A stretch of 64,000 nt of DNA from Chromatiaceae bacterium (lineage in GTDB: Bacteria; Pseudomonadota; Gammaproteobacteria; Chromatiales; Chromatiaceae): NCBI GenBank assembly GCA_016714645.1, contig JADKCI010000004.1, forward strand, positions 539,501-603,500. The letters are read 5' to 3'. The translations under genes were made by a program, and so were the position numbers. The first letter of the stretch is position 1. Each line of letters begins with the position of its first letter. This document shows positions 8,660 through 17,635 of this stretch, in pieces. The notes below the pieces were generated by a model. It was not told where the DNA came from. It did not search any database and saw only the letters and a list, made by a program, of their open reading frames with translations.

Positions 8660-9929
8660 TCAGACGCGGGTGACAAAGACGCGCGCCATGCCGGGGTCCA
8701 GTTCGAAATCAAAGGGGGTTGGCAGAAAGTCCATGGCCCACTCCGGTGAGACGTCGAGGAGGGGCGGTGGGGCCTGCACCAGCCGGTAGAGGTCGTCGCA
8801 ATGGAAATGCTGACGGTTCCAGGGGTCCTTGTTCACCACCAGCAAGGCCTGGCCCTGGCCCCGGAGAGAGGCCTGCCAGAGCAGCAGGACGGCCGGGTTG
8901 CGGGACTCCAGGCGCTGGATGAGCCCATCCTCGCGAAAGACGGGGTAGGCCGCCTTGATGCGATTGACGGCGGCGATGAAGGCGGTCAAATCCACCCCCG
9001 GCGCCTCCCAATCCTCCGGTCGGGTCTTGACCACATGCAGCCGCCGCTGGAAGCCGAACTCATAGCCCATGGGCATCAGGACGCCGGTAGAGAAGAGGGC
9101 CGTGAAGAGGTAACGCTGCTTGAGGGCGTTCACATTGTGCCCCGACTCCGCGAAGAGGCGCTCTGTGTCATGGCTCTCCGGGGAAGCCGATGGACGGGGC
9201 GATCTGGCGCGTCAGTTCGTATTGCTCCAGCAGCCAGGGACTGGAAAAGTCCCACCACTTGGCGCTGTTGAAGATGGCGTCAAAACCCGCCGAGGCCGTC
9301 TGGCGGGTCTGGTCTGGCGAGCAGCCCAGGGTCTCGGCCACGAAGATCACACCGGGATGCTGGCGCCGGATATCCTTGATCAGCTTGCGCCAGAAATCCG
9401 TCGGGATCTGATAGGCCGCGTCGCAACGGAAACCGGTGAAGCCCAGGCCGATCAGGTGCTCGACCACCTTGATGGCGTATTCCAGCAGGTCCTTGCCGCC
9501 CCCCGAGCCGCTATGGTCGAACTGGGCCAGGTCCTCCCAGACCACCTTGCGCCCATCCTCCTCCAGGCAAAAGGGATGGGCGATGCGCCCGCCCTCCTGC
9601 CTGAACCAATCCGGGTGCTTGTGGGTCAGAGGTGAATCCACGGCGCAATGGTTGATGACCAGGTCGATCATGAGGCGCAGGCCCAACCCATCGGCCTCCT
9701 TGACCATATCCTTGACCTGGGCCTCCGGCTTTTTGCGCGAGCCCGGGGCCAGCAGCGCCGGGTTGACCCCGAAATAGTCGCTGATCGAATAGAGGCTACC
9801 CGATCGTCCGGGCGGTTGGATCGGGTTAATGAAGATCCAGTCGAAGCCCATGGCCGCCGCGCGCTCCAGATGGGGCGTCCAGTTGGCGAATGGTCCCGCC
9901 AGCAGGGGGAAGAGGTTGTAGATTTTCAT
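8660..9929 (-). CDS. GH13 alpha-amylase/GlgE-like glycosidase, frameshifted as sequenced
   Basis: Two adjoining frames together make one protein of about 421 residues. The first (9929 to about 9168) holds the N-terminus, VINH near residue 94, the candidate nucleophile Asp170 in GFRCDAAY and the acid/base Glu199 in FVAET. It then runs into a stop after GFPGEP. Removing one G near 9178-9184 restores ESHDTERL, the third catalytic motif, followed by the second frame down to 8660. The HDT motif and length suggest a short GlgE-like or alpha-amylase-family enzyme, but the substrate is not known. The shift may be a sequencing error or a real inactivation. Confidence 0.8.
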
Positions 9930-10326
9930 GCTTATCCAAAAAGTCGAGTCCGGGTGACATCAGTCCTGGGAGCCCTAGGTAACCACGAGCCATGCCAATG
10001 GGCAGCCAGTGAGCATCATCTTCGCATACTGACTAGCGAGTTGTAGCTGTTCCCGGTCATCCTGACAAGCCAGGCATGGTGCTGCATCGCCCCTCATGGT
10101 CCTACATAGAGCCGATGGATGAGATTCAACATGCCGCTGTGCTTCGCCGGGGCTGGGATGGCCGAGGGCGCGGGGCGGGAGGGTCGGGAAACCGAAAATT
10201 CATGTGTTAGGAATAGCTACCCGGTTTGCACCAGTTTGACGGTGATACTGGCCGGGTAGGAAAGCGCCCACGAAGGGGGCCAAAGCAGATAGAATGCCGT
10301 GATTTTCAGCGGTTGAGGACAAGCCC
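9930..10326. other. Intergenic region between the divergent GH13 and glyA genes
   Basis: These 397 bases hold no convincing gene. They must contain divergent promoters for the GH13 gene and glyA, but I could not pick a clear -35/-10 pair. I saw no glycine, SAM-family or tetrahydrofolate riboswitch core. GAGG at about 10316 is the glyA ribosome-binding site. Confidence 0.5.
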
Positions 10327-11592
10327 ATGTTTGACCAGTCCATGCACATCGAGGGTTACGACGACGCGCTTTGGGCGGCGATCCAGAATGAGGAACGCCG
10401 CCAGGAGGAGCATGTCGAGCTGATCGCCTCCGAGAATTACACCAGCCCGCGGGTGATGCAGGCCCAGGGTTCCGTCCTGACCAATAAGTATGCCGAGGGT
10501 TATCCGGGCAAACGCTATTACGGTGGCTGCGAATTCGTCGATATCGCCGAGCAGTTGGCCATCGACCGCGCCAAGGCCCTCTTTGGCGCCGCCTTCGCCA
10601 ATGTGCAGCCGCACTCGGGTTCCCAGGCCAACGCGGCCGTCTATATGGCCCTGTGCGAGCCGGGCGATGTGGTGCTGGGCATGAGCCTGGCCCATGGCGG
10701 CCATCTGACCCACGGCGCCAAGCCCAACTTCTCCGGCAAGCTCTACCAGGCCTTCCAGTACGGCCTCGACCCGGCGACGGGCGAGATCGACTATGCCGAA
10801 GTGGAGCGCCTGGCCCGGGAGCACCGGCCCAAAATGATCGTCGCGGGTTTCTCCGCCTATTCACGGATCATCGACTGGCAGCGCTTCCGGGACATTGCCG
10901 ACGCGGTGGGCGCCTATCTGCTGGTCGATATGGCCCACGTGGCGGGTCTGGTGGCGGCGGGCCTCTACCCCAGCCCGGTCCAGATCGCCGACGTGACCAC
11001 GACCACTACCCACAAGACGCTGCGCGGTCCCCGCGGCGGCCTCATCCTGGCCAAGGCCAATCCCGAGATCGAGAAGAAGCTCAATTCCCTGGTCTTCCCC
11101 GGCACCCAGGGCGGGCCCCTGATGCATGTCATCGCCGCTAAGGCGATCGCCTTCAAGGAGGCCATGGAGCCCGGCTTCAAGGACTATCAGCGCCAGGTGC
11201 TGGCCAATGCCCGTGCCATGGCCCAGGTTTTCCTCGACCGGGGCTACGAGGTGGTCTCCGGTGGCACCGACGATCACCTCTTCCTGGTCAGCTTCATCGC
11301 CCAGGGCTTGACCGGTAAGGCGGTCGATGCCTGGCTGGGCGCGGCCAACATCACGGTCAACAAGAATGCCGTGCCCAACGATCCTCAGTCGCCCTTCGTG
11401 ACCAGTGGCATCCGCGTCGGCACGCCGGCCCTGACGACCCGCGGTTGTGGCGAGGCCGAGGCGCGGGCCCTCGCCGGCTGGATGTGCGACCTGATCGACG
11501 CCCGGGGCGAGCAGGCCCGGATCGACGAGGTCAAGGCCCGGGTGCTGGACCTCTGTGCCCGCTTCCCGGTCTATCGGCACGCGGCGGGCTGA
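10327..11592 (+). CDS. glyA: Serine hydroxymethyltransferase
   Basis: GlyA interconverts serine and glycine and makes 5,10-methylene-tetrahydrofolate. The 421-residue product has the PLP-binding motif TTTTHKTLRGPRGG with the Schiff-base Lys230, one position from E. coli Lys229. The N-terminal LIASENYTSP motif is also intact. It is followed after 53 nt by nrdR and ribD. This glyA-nrdR-ribD order is common in proteobacteria and links one-carbon, deoxynucleotide and flavin metabolism. Confidence 0.98.
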   Translation: MFDQSMHIEGYDDALWAAIQNEERRQEEHVELIASENYTSPRVMQAQGSVLTNKYAEGYPGKRYYGGCEFVDIAEQLAIDRAKALFGAAFANVQPHSGSQANAAVYMALCEPGDVVLGMSLAHGGHLTHGAKPNFSGKLYQAFQYGLDPATGEIDYAEVERLAREHRPKMIVAGFSAYSRIIDWQRFRDIADAVGAYLLVDMAHVAGLVAAGLYPSPVQIADVTTTTTHKTLRGPRGGLILAKANPEIEKKLNSLVFPGTQGGPLMHVIAAKAIAFKEAMEPGFKDYQRQVLANARAMAQVFLDRGYEVVSGGTDDHLFLVSFIAQGLTGKAVDAWLGAANITVNKNAVPNDPQSPFVTSGIRVGTPALTTRGCGEAEARALAGWMCDLIDARGEQARIDEVKARVLDLCARFPVYRHAAG

Positions 11593-11645
11593 TCCCGGCC
11601 CCGGATCAGGCCCCGTCCTAGACCCAGCTCAGACCCGGGATCCGG

Positions 11646-12158
11646 ATGCGCTGTCCCTTCTGTGGTGCCCAGGACACCAAGGTCGTCGATTCCCGACTCT
11701 CCGGGGACGGCGATCAGGTGCGCCGCCGCCGCGAGTGCCTGGTCTGCAAGGATCGCTTCACCACCTACGAATCGGCGGAGTTGAACCTGCCCCGGGTCAT
11801 CAAGCGTGATGGCACCCGGGTGCCCTTTGACGGCCGTAAGGTGCGCTCGGGCATGATGCGCGCCCTGGAAAAGCGGCCCGTGAGTACCGGGGAGATCGAG
11901 GACGCCCTGGCGCGCCTGACCCGGCGGCTCATCTCCAGTGGCGAGAGCGAGGTCTCCGCGCGCCTGATCGGTGAGCTGGTCATGGAGGAACTGCGCCACC
12001 TGGACCAGGTCGCTTATGTCCGCTTTGCCTCCGTCTATCGCAAGTTCGAGGATGTGCGGGCCTTCCGCGATGAGATCGATCGCCTCGAACGTCAGCCGGG
12101 CCCCGAGGCGAAGCGCCAGCAGCTCGACCTCCTGGCGAACCTGGACCCCAAGCCATGA
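11646..12158 (+). CDS. nrdR: Transcriptional repressor NrdR
   Basis: NrdR represses ribonucleotide reductase genes according to ATP/dATP levels. The 170-residue product has the N-terminal zinc ribbon with Cys3, Cys6, Cys31 and Cys34, then an ATP-cone domain from about residue 49. Its stop overlaps the ribD start by four bases (ATGA), which implies translational coupling. Its targets, NrdR boxes upstream of nrd genes, are not in this window. Confidence 0.97.
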   Translation: MRCPFCGAQDTKVVDSRLSGDGDQVRRRRECLVCKDRFTTYESAELNLPRVIKRDGTRVPFDGRKVRSGMMRALEKRPVSTGEIEDALARLTRRLISSGESEVSARLIGELVMEELRHLDQVAYVRFASVYRKFEDVRAFRDEIDRLERQPGPEAKRQQLDLLANLDPKP

Positions 12159-13348
12159 ACGATCACCTCAGCGATCCATTCAGCGATCCCATCGGTGACA
12201 GGGTCCACATGGCCCGCGCCCTCCGCCTGGCGGTGTTGGGTCTCTACACCGCCGAGCCCAATCCCCGCGTCGGCTGTGTCCTGGTTCGGGACGGCGAGGT
12301 GGTGGGCGAGGGCTGGCACCAGCGGACCGGCGGGCCGCACGCCGAGCGCCTGGCCCTGGCCATGGCGGGGGAGCGGGCGCGGGGGGCGACCGCCTTTGTC
12401 AGCCTGGAGCCCTGCTGCCACCATGGCAGGACGCCGCCCTGTACCGATGGCCTGATCAATGCCGGGGTGGCGCGGGTGGTGGCCGCCATGCGGGACCCCA
12501 ACCCCCTGGTCGCCGGCGCGGGCCTGGCGCGGCTGCGCGCCCAGGGCATCGCGGTCGTCGTGGGGCTGATGGAAGAGGAGGCGCGACAACTCAATCCGGG
12601 CTTTATCAAGCGCATGGAGCAGGGATTGCCCTATGTGCGCTGCAAGCTGGCCGCCAGCCTGGACGGCCGCACCGCCATGGCCAGCGGCGAGAGTCAATGG
12701 ATCACTTCCGAGGCCGCGCGGCGGGATGCCCAGTTCCTGCGCGCCCGGAGTTCCGCCATTCTCACCGGGGTGGGGACTGTGCTGGCGGACGATCCCTCCC
12801 TGAACGTGCGCCTGGCCGCCAGGGATCTGCCGGGCGTCGAGCCGGATGGTCCGGTTCGTCAGCCCCTCCGGGTGGTGGTCGATAGCCGGCTGCGCACGCC
12901 ACCGACCGCGCGGATGCTGGGTCTGCCGGGGACCACGCTTATCGCCTGCCTGGCCCCCGAGCCCAGCCATGCCGCCCAAACGAAGGCCGCGGGTGCCCAG
13001 GTGTTGGCGACACCGGCGGGGCCGGGCGGGGTGTATCTGGAATACCTGCTGCGCTATCTCGCGCGCCAGGATATCAACGAGGTGCTGATCGAGGCCGGCG
13101 CCACCCTGGCCGGTGCCGCCCTCCAGGCGGGCCTCGTCGATGAACTGGTGATCTATCTCGCCCCCCACCTCATGGGCGACGCCGGTCGGGGTCTCTGCCA
13201 TCTGCAGGGCCTAGAACTCATGCGGGATCGTCTGCCGCTAGTTATCCGGGATGTCCGCAGGGTCGGGCCGGACCTGAGGGTGACCGCTATTCCCCCCGGC
13301 CTGAAGGTTAGCGATTCCGTACCCCAGCCCCACGGTAGGGATGGGTGA
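12155..13348 (+). CDS. ribD: Riboflavin biosynthesis bifunctional deaminase/reductase RibD
   Basis: RibD performs the second and third steps of riboflavin synthesis: deamination, then reduction, of the pyrimidine intermediate. The 397-residue product has the zinc deaminase motif HAE (His62, Glu64) with PCCHHGRTPPC supplying Cys87 and Cys96. A dihydrofolate-reductase-like reductase domain follows (KLAASLDGRTA onwards). The start overlaps nrdR by four bases. ribE lies about 780 bases downstream, separated by a gene on the opposite strand. No FMN riboswitch was seen near either gene. Confidence 0.96.
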   Translation: MNDHLSDPFSDPIGDRVHMARALRLAVLGLYTAEPNPRVGCVLVRDGEVVGEGWHQRTGGPHAERLALAMAGERARGATAFVSLEPCCHHGRTPPCTDGLINAGVARVVAAMRDPNPLVAGAGLARLRAQGIAVVVGLMEEEARQLNPGFIKRMEQGLPYVRCKLAASLDGRTAMASGESQWITSEAARRDAQFLRARSSAILTGVGTVLADDPSLNVRLAARDLPGVEPDGPVRQPLRVVVDSRLRTPPTARMLGLPGTTLIACLAPEPSHAAQTKAAGAQVLATPAGPGGVYLEYLLRYLARQDINEVLIEAGATLAGAALQAGLVDELVIYLAPHLMGDAGRGLCHLQGLELMRDRLPLVIRDVRRVGPDLRVTAIPPGLKVSDSVPQPHGRDG

Positions 13349-13433
13349 GATCTACGCCACCCGTTATGTCGGCGGTGGCCAGGGCCGGGAGTTCTTCGCG
13401 CAACCCCCGGCCGGCTTGGGTTCCGCCATGCGC

Positions 13434-13970
13434 CTACAAGAGTTTGACCAGGGCCGCAATCGCCCCAACTTGCGCGAACATCAGCGGGATGAGCCACAGC
13501 AACAGGCTGTTGCGGCTGCGCTCGATCTGGAGCGTCAGGTCCCCCCGTACTTGGGCGATCTCTTTCTGCAGCCGCAACTCGACCTCTCTGATATCACCGC
13601 GTAACTGCTCGATGTCGGTCTTGACCTCGCCGCGCAATTGCTCGATTTCTTTCTGTAGCCGCAACTCGACCTCTCTGATATCGCCGCGTAACTGCTCGAT
13701 GTCGGTCTTAACCTCGCCGCGCAACTGCTCAATCTCGGTCTTGACCTCGCCGCGCAACTGCTCGATGTCGGTCTTGACCTCGCCGCGCAACTGCTCGATT
13801 TCTTTCAGGAGCCGCAGTTCCGTCTCGCGCAGGTCTTGCTGGGTCACCAAGTCCGGCAGGTGCGGGTAGCGCTCCTCAAGGCGCTCGAAGGCCTCGGCGA
13901 TGAGGCGCGCCCGTGCCCTTTCGTCCGGCGCGCTGGCCAGGGCTTCATAGAGTTCGACGACGGTGCCCAT
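13434..13970 (-). CDS. Coiled-coil protein with 11-residue tandem repeats and a C-terminal membrane anchor
   Basis: The 178-residue product starts with a short globular part (residues 1-45), then a long charged coiled coil from about 46 to 152. That coil is built from near-identical 11-residue units (IEQLRGEVKTD, IEQLRGDIREV), with matching 33-bp repeats in the DNA. A hydrophobic helix (about 155-176) ends it, so it is probably a tail-anchored membrane protein. Similar bacterial coiled-coil proteins are often assigned to DUF1640-like families, but I cannot confirm this. It sits on the opposite strand between ribD and ribE. Repeat number may vary between strains. Confidence 0.78.
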   Translation of the reverse strand: MGTVVELYEALASAPDERARARLIAEAFERLEERYPHLPDLVTQQDLRETELRLLKEIEQLRGEVKTDIEQLRGEVKTEIEQLRGEVKTDIEQLRGDIREVELRLQKEIEQLRGEVKTDIEQLRGDIREVELRLQKEIAQVRGDLTLQIERSRNSLLLWLIPLMFAQVGAIAALVKLL

Positions 13971-14124
13971 GGGATTGGTCCCTCCGGGGAAGGGCTGATT
14001 AGGTTGTCAATGATACCGCCCGACCGCGCGCATCACCATGGGCACCGCCAGCCCCGCGCGCTGGCGATTGGGCCGTAGGAGCGCTAAGATTCCGGGCACA
14101 TATCGGCAATCCAAGTTCACGAGT

Positions 14125-14784
14125 ATGTTTACAGGCATCATCCAGGCCAGCGGCGCGGTACATTCCATCGAATCCCGGGGCGGGGACGCCCGCCTGACCC
14201 TAGCCACCGGCAAACTGCCCATGGGCGAGGTGGTGCTCGGGGACAGCATCGCCGTCAATGGGGTCTGTCTCACGGCCGTCGCTCTCGATGGGGCGCGCTT
14301 CGCGGCGGATGTCTCCCGCGAAACCCTGTCCCTGACCACCCTCGGCGAGCTGCGGCCGGGCAGTCGGGTCAACCTCGAAAAGGCCCTGACCCTGGCCACG
14401 CCCCTGGGGGGGCACCTGGTCAGCGGTCATGTCGATGGGGTCGGCGAGGTGCTGGAGCGGCGCCAGGATGGCCGCTCCTGGCGATTCCAGATTCAGGCCC
14501 CGGCGGGGTTGGCGCGCTACATCGCCCAGAAGGGCTCCATTTGTGTCGATGGCACCAGCCTGACGGTCAACGCCGTCCAGGGGGCCCTCTTCGAGCTGAA
14601 CATCGTCCCCCACACCCTGACCGAGACCCTGTTCGGCGACTACCAGACCGGGACCCGGGTCAACCTGGAAGTGGACCTGGTGGCCCGCTATCTGGAACGG
14701 CTGGTTCTGGGCGACCGGGCCGCGTTGCCCGAAACCACAGCCATTACCCCCGCCTTTCTGGCCGAGCACGGCTTTCTGCGTTAA
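14125..14784 (+). CDS. ribE: Riboflavin synthase, alpha chain
   Basis: This enzyme dismutates two 6,7-dimethyl-8-ribityllumazine molecules to riboflavin. The ATG at 14125 gives the standard N-terminus MFTGIIQASG and 219 residues, against 213 in E. coli; the longer upstream frame was rejected. Two homologous lumazine-binding barrels can be seen, each with a GxSxxVNGVCLT- or DGTSLTVNAV-like segment. It belongs functionally with ribD upstream, although the coiled-coil gene lies between them on the other strand. Confidence 0.96.
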   Translation: MFTGIIQASGAVHSIESRGGDARLTLATGKLPMGEVVLGDSIAVNGVCLTAVALDGARFAADVSRETLSLTTLGELRPGSRVNLEKALTLATPLGGHLVSGHVDGVGEVLERRQDGRSWRFQIQAPAGLARYIAQKGSICVDGTSLTVNAVQGALFELNIVPHTLTETLFGDYQTGTRVNLEVDLVARYLERLVLGDRAALPETTAITPAFLAEHGFLR

Positions 14785-14876
14785 GGCGCCCGGGCAGGCG
14801 AATCACCCGGGGCCGGCGCGGCGAGGAAAGCCACCACCCAGCACTCGGAGGGGGCCGACCCGGCGCCGCCACTGAA

Positions 14877-15617
14877 TCAGTCCACCCTGGGTTCCAGGGC
14901 CGTGACCCGTATCTGACCGCCGGTTTCGCGCCATTTCACCTCCAGGTCATAGAGCCGCATGGCAAAATCCTGACGATCCGGATAGCGGTCCAGATAGCCG
15001 GGGCGCGGGTCCTGACGCAGGATCTGGGTGATGAGTTCGGGCAGGCGGCGCTGGCCGTCTGGGTCCAGCGCGCGGAGTTGCTCCTGGGCCTGGGGGCTGA
15101 AGGTCACGACGCGGGCGAGATCGGGCGGCGCGGGGACGAAGCCGGAACTGGCCTGGGGCAGGGCGTCGGCATAAGGGATATAGGGTTTGACGTCCAGCAC
15201 GGGCGTGCCGTCCAGCAGATCCACCCCTCCCAGGCGCAGGGCGATCCCCGCCTCGTCCTGGGAGAGGCCGAGGAATTCGACGGCGGACAGGCCGATGGGG
15301 TTGGGCCGGTGCGGCGAGCGGCTGGCGAAGACCCCGACCTTGCGCCGGCCACCTAGCTTGGGGGGTCTCACCGTCGGTCGCCAGCCCTCGGCGAGGGCCT
15401 CGTGGAAGATGAAGATGAGCCAGAGATGACTGAAGCCCGTCAGGCCGGCAAAGGCCTCGGGCCGCGCAAACTCCGCGAACAGCTCCAACCGTGCCTCCGC
15501 CGCCGTTACCAGACCCGCTTGACGGGGGATGCCAAACTTGCCGGTGTAACAGGATCGGACCAGGCCGATGGGTCTTAAGGCATAGGTTTGGGTGGGAGAA
15601 ATGACGGCAGGTGGCAT
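14877..15617 (-). CDS. trmO: tRNA (N6-threonylcarbamoyladenosine37-N6)-methyltransferase TrmO
   Basis: TrmO (also called TsaA/YaeB) methylates t6A37 in tRNA-Thr, using SAM bound by a small beta-barrel. The 246-residue product begins with the family signature RPIGLVRSCYTGKFGIPRQ. It continues with FSHLWLIFIFHE and the strongly conserved ASRSPHRPNPIGLS. The length agrees with E. coli TrmO (235). It stands alone on the minus strand between ribE and the AstE-like gene. Confidence 0.94.
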   Translation of the reverse strand: MPPAVISPTQTYALRPIGLVRSCYTGKFGIPRQAGLVTAAEARLELFAEFARPEAFAGLTGFSHLWLIFIFHEALAEGWRPTVRPPKLGGRRKVGVFASRSPHRPNPIGLSAVEFLGLSQDEAGIALRLGGVDLLDGTPVLDVKPYIPYADALPQASSGFVPAPPDLARVVTFSPQAQEQLRALDPDGQRRLPELITQILRQDPRPGYLDRYPDRQDFAMRLYDLEVKWRETGGQIRVTALEPRVD

Positions 15618-15671
15618 GGATCGCGGGCGCGGAGGTGGCGTTGCCTGTTGCGTGCCAGCCGAGCGACAGCC

Positions 15672-16733
15672 TCAATTAGGCGGAGGCTCCAGCAGGGGCA
15701 TGGCATCGGATTCGGGGCCGACGGCGTTTTGGAAGCGCTCGACGGCCTCGGCGGCCATGTCGGGCTCGCCAAAGCGGGCGATGTGGTAGAGGGCCTCGCC
15801 CTCGTTCACCAGGGGCAGGTTGACCTTGCCGATGATGATGCCGGCGGTGGGCGATTCCACTGCTATCTCGTTGTCGCCCAAAGGGTCGGCGATCCAGCCC
15901 AGATTGCCCCCCTTCTCGGCCCGGGTTCCCAAGGGCCGGGGGACGCGCAGGATGCCGCTCTGGGGGGCACGCACCCATTGACTGGAGGTGGCGATGACGG
16001 GTTCGGGCTGGCCCGGCCCGACTCGCGGGGACCGCTTGGCCCCGCCCAACATCCCAAGGGCGCGCAGCACCCCCAGGACGCCGCGGACGCCGGCGCCGAT
16101 CGCCAGTTCGCTGAAGCGCAGCGCCTCGCCACCCTCATAGACGAGTACGGGCACCCCCAGGTTGGCGGCGGCCTCGCGCAGGGAGCCGTCCCGGAGGTCA
16201 GCGTTGAGGATGACCGGGCTGCCAAAGGCCTTGGCCAGGCCTTCCACCCGGCCGCTGTCGTCGAAACTGGCGCGGATCTGGGGCAGATTCTCGCGATGCA
16301 CGGCGCCGGTGTGCAGGTCGATGCCAAAGTCGGCCTTGGCGACGATCTCCTCCAGGAAGGCGTTGGCCAGGCGGGCGGCCAGGGAGCCCTTCTCGGAGCC
16401 GGGAAAGCAGCGGTTGAGGTCGCGCCGGTCCGGCAGGTAACGGGACTGGCGTACAAAACCATAGACGTTGACCACGGGCACCAGGATCAGGGTGCCACGC
16501 AGGCGGGCGAGGGCCGGTGCCTGGCGCAATCTGCGCACGATCTCGACCCCGTTGATCTCGTCCCCATGCACGGCGGCGCAGACGAAAAGGCAGGGGCCGT
16601 CGCGCCGGCCGCGGAAGACCTGAGTCGACAGCACCACCGGGGTATGGGTGTAGAGCAGCGGCAGGCGCAGCTCCACCAGGCGCTGGCTGTTGGGTGGAAT
16701 ATCGACACCACCGATCTGGAGTCTGGCACTCAC
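15672..16733 (-). CDS. Succinylglutamate desuccinylase/aspartoacylase family zinc hydrolase
   Basis: The 353-residue product belongs to the AstE/AspA family of zinc carboxypeptidase-like amidohydrolases. The zinc site is visible as His56 and Glu59 in HGDEINGVE and His141 in DLHTG. The substrate-binding RDLNR motif is at 104-108. It is not in an arginine-catabolism operon. It overlaps rimK by four bases, and rimK in turn overlaps a retropepsin-like gene. This suggests that it removes acyl or amino-acid groups from a peptide product made by RimK rather than working on succinylglutamate; that is inference from context. Confidence 0.88.
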   Translation of the reverse strand: MSARLQIGGVDIPPNSQRLVELRLPLLYTHTPVVLSTQVFRGRRDGPCLFVCAAVHGDEINGVEIVRRLRQAPALARLRGTLILVPVVNVYGFVRQSRYLPDRRDLNRCFPGSEKGSLAARLANAFLEEIVAKADFGIDLHTGAVHRENLPQIRASFDDSGRVEGLAKAFGSPVILNADLRDGSLREAAANLGVPVLVYEGGEALRFSELAIGAGVRGVLGVLRALGMLGGAKRSPRVGPGQPEPVIATSSQWVRAPQSGILRVPRPLGTRAEKGGNLGWIADPLGDNEIAVESPTAGIIIGKVNLPLVNEGEALYHIARFGEPDMAAEAVERFQNAVGPESDAMPLLEPPPN

Positions 16734-17635
16734 CCCTGGCCCCGGGTCCGCGTCCGTCCGAGCGAGGCGTTACGTTCGATGAAACTAATGATGGTGCCGG
16801 CGATGTCCTTGCCGGTCGCGCCCTCGATGCCTTCCAGCCCGGGGGAAGAATTGACCTCCATGACCACGGGTCCGTGGTTGGCGCGCAGTATGTCCACGCC
16901 GGCCACGTTCAGGCCCAGGATGCGGGCGGCGCGCACCGCTGTGGAGCGCTCCTCTGGAGTGATGCGGATCAGGCTGGCGGAGCCGCCGCGATGGAGGTTG
17001 GAGCGAAACTCGCCGGGTCTGGCTTGGCGCTTCATAGCCGCCACCACCTTGTCGCCGATGACGAAGCAGCGGATGTCGGCACCACCGGCCTCACGGATGT
17101 ATTCCTGGGCCAGGATGTTGGCCTTGAGCCCCATGAAGGCCTCGATGACGCTCTCCGCCGCCTGTTGCGTCTCTGTCAGGACCACGCCGATGCCCTGGGT
17201 GCCCTCCAGGAGTTTGATGACCAAGGGGGCCCCGCCTAGCATCTTGATGAGATCCTGGACATCATCCGGGGCGTGGGCGAAGCCGGTTACCGGCAGGCCG
17301 ATGCCCTTGCGGGACAGGAGTTGCAGAGAGCGCAGCTTGTCGCGGGCGCGGGTGATGGCGACGGATTCATTGAGGGTATAGGTGTCCAGCATCTCGAACT
17401 GGCGCAACACGGCGGTGCCGTAAAAGGTCACCGAGGCGCCGATGCGCGGGATGACGGCGTCATAGCGGCCCAGTTCCTCGCCCTTTAAGTGGATGCTGGG
17501 CCGGTGCGAGGCGATGTTCATATAGCAGCGCAGCACGTCGATGACGCGGGCCTCGTGGCCGCGCTGGGTGGCGGCCTCCACCAGCCGCCGGGTCGAGTAG
17601 AGGCGGGGATTGCGCGATAGGATGGCGATTTTCAT
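16730..17635 (-). CDS. rimK: RimK-type ATP-grasp alpha-L-glutamate ligase
   Basis: RimK adds glutamate residues to the C-terminus of ribosomal protein S6 in E. coli and Pseudomonas. The 301-residue product matches it along its length (MKIAILSRNPRLYST, FIEGANS-like VNSSPGLEGIEG, and the ATP-grasp segment around LLEGTQGIGV). It is the middle gene of three on the minus strand, with 4-bp overlaps on both sides. Tight coupling of this kind points to one protein-modification module. The S6 substrate is assumed from the family. Confidence 0.93.
   Translation of the reverse strand: MKIAILSRNPRLYSTRRLVEAATQRGHEARVIDVLRCYMNIASHRPSIHLKGEELGRYDAVIPRIGASVTFYGTAVLRQFEMLDTYTLNESVAITRARDKLRSLQLLSRKGIGLPVTGFAHAPDDVQDLIKMLGGAPLVIKLLEGTQGIGVVLTETQQAAESVIEAFMGLKANILAQEYIREAGGADIRCFVIGDKVVAAMKRQARPGEFRSNLHRGGSASLIRITPEERSTAVRAARILGLNVAGVDILRANHGPVVMEVNSSPGLEGIEGATGKDIAGTIISFIERNASLGRTRTRGQG

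Noticed and set aside
9930..10326. Glycine or folate riboswitch upstream of glyA
   Set aside because: No paired conserved core was visible; only a ribosome-binding site.
13971..14124. FMN riboswitch upstream of ribE
   Set aside because: None of the conserved RFN-element blocks could be seen here or before ribD.
15588..17381. 597-codon plus-strand frame opposite the AstE-like gene and rimK
   Set aside because: It overlaps two clear conserved genes in antisense and has the Ala/Gly/Asp-rich composition of a shadow frame.
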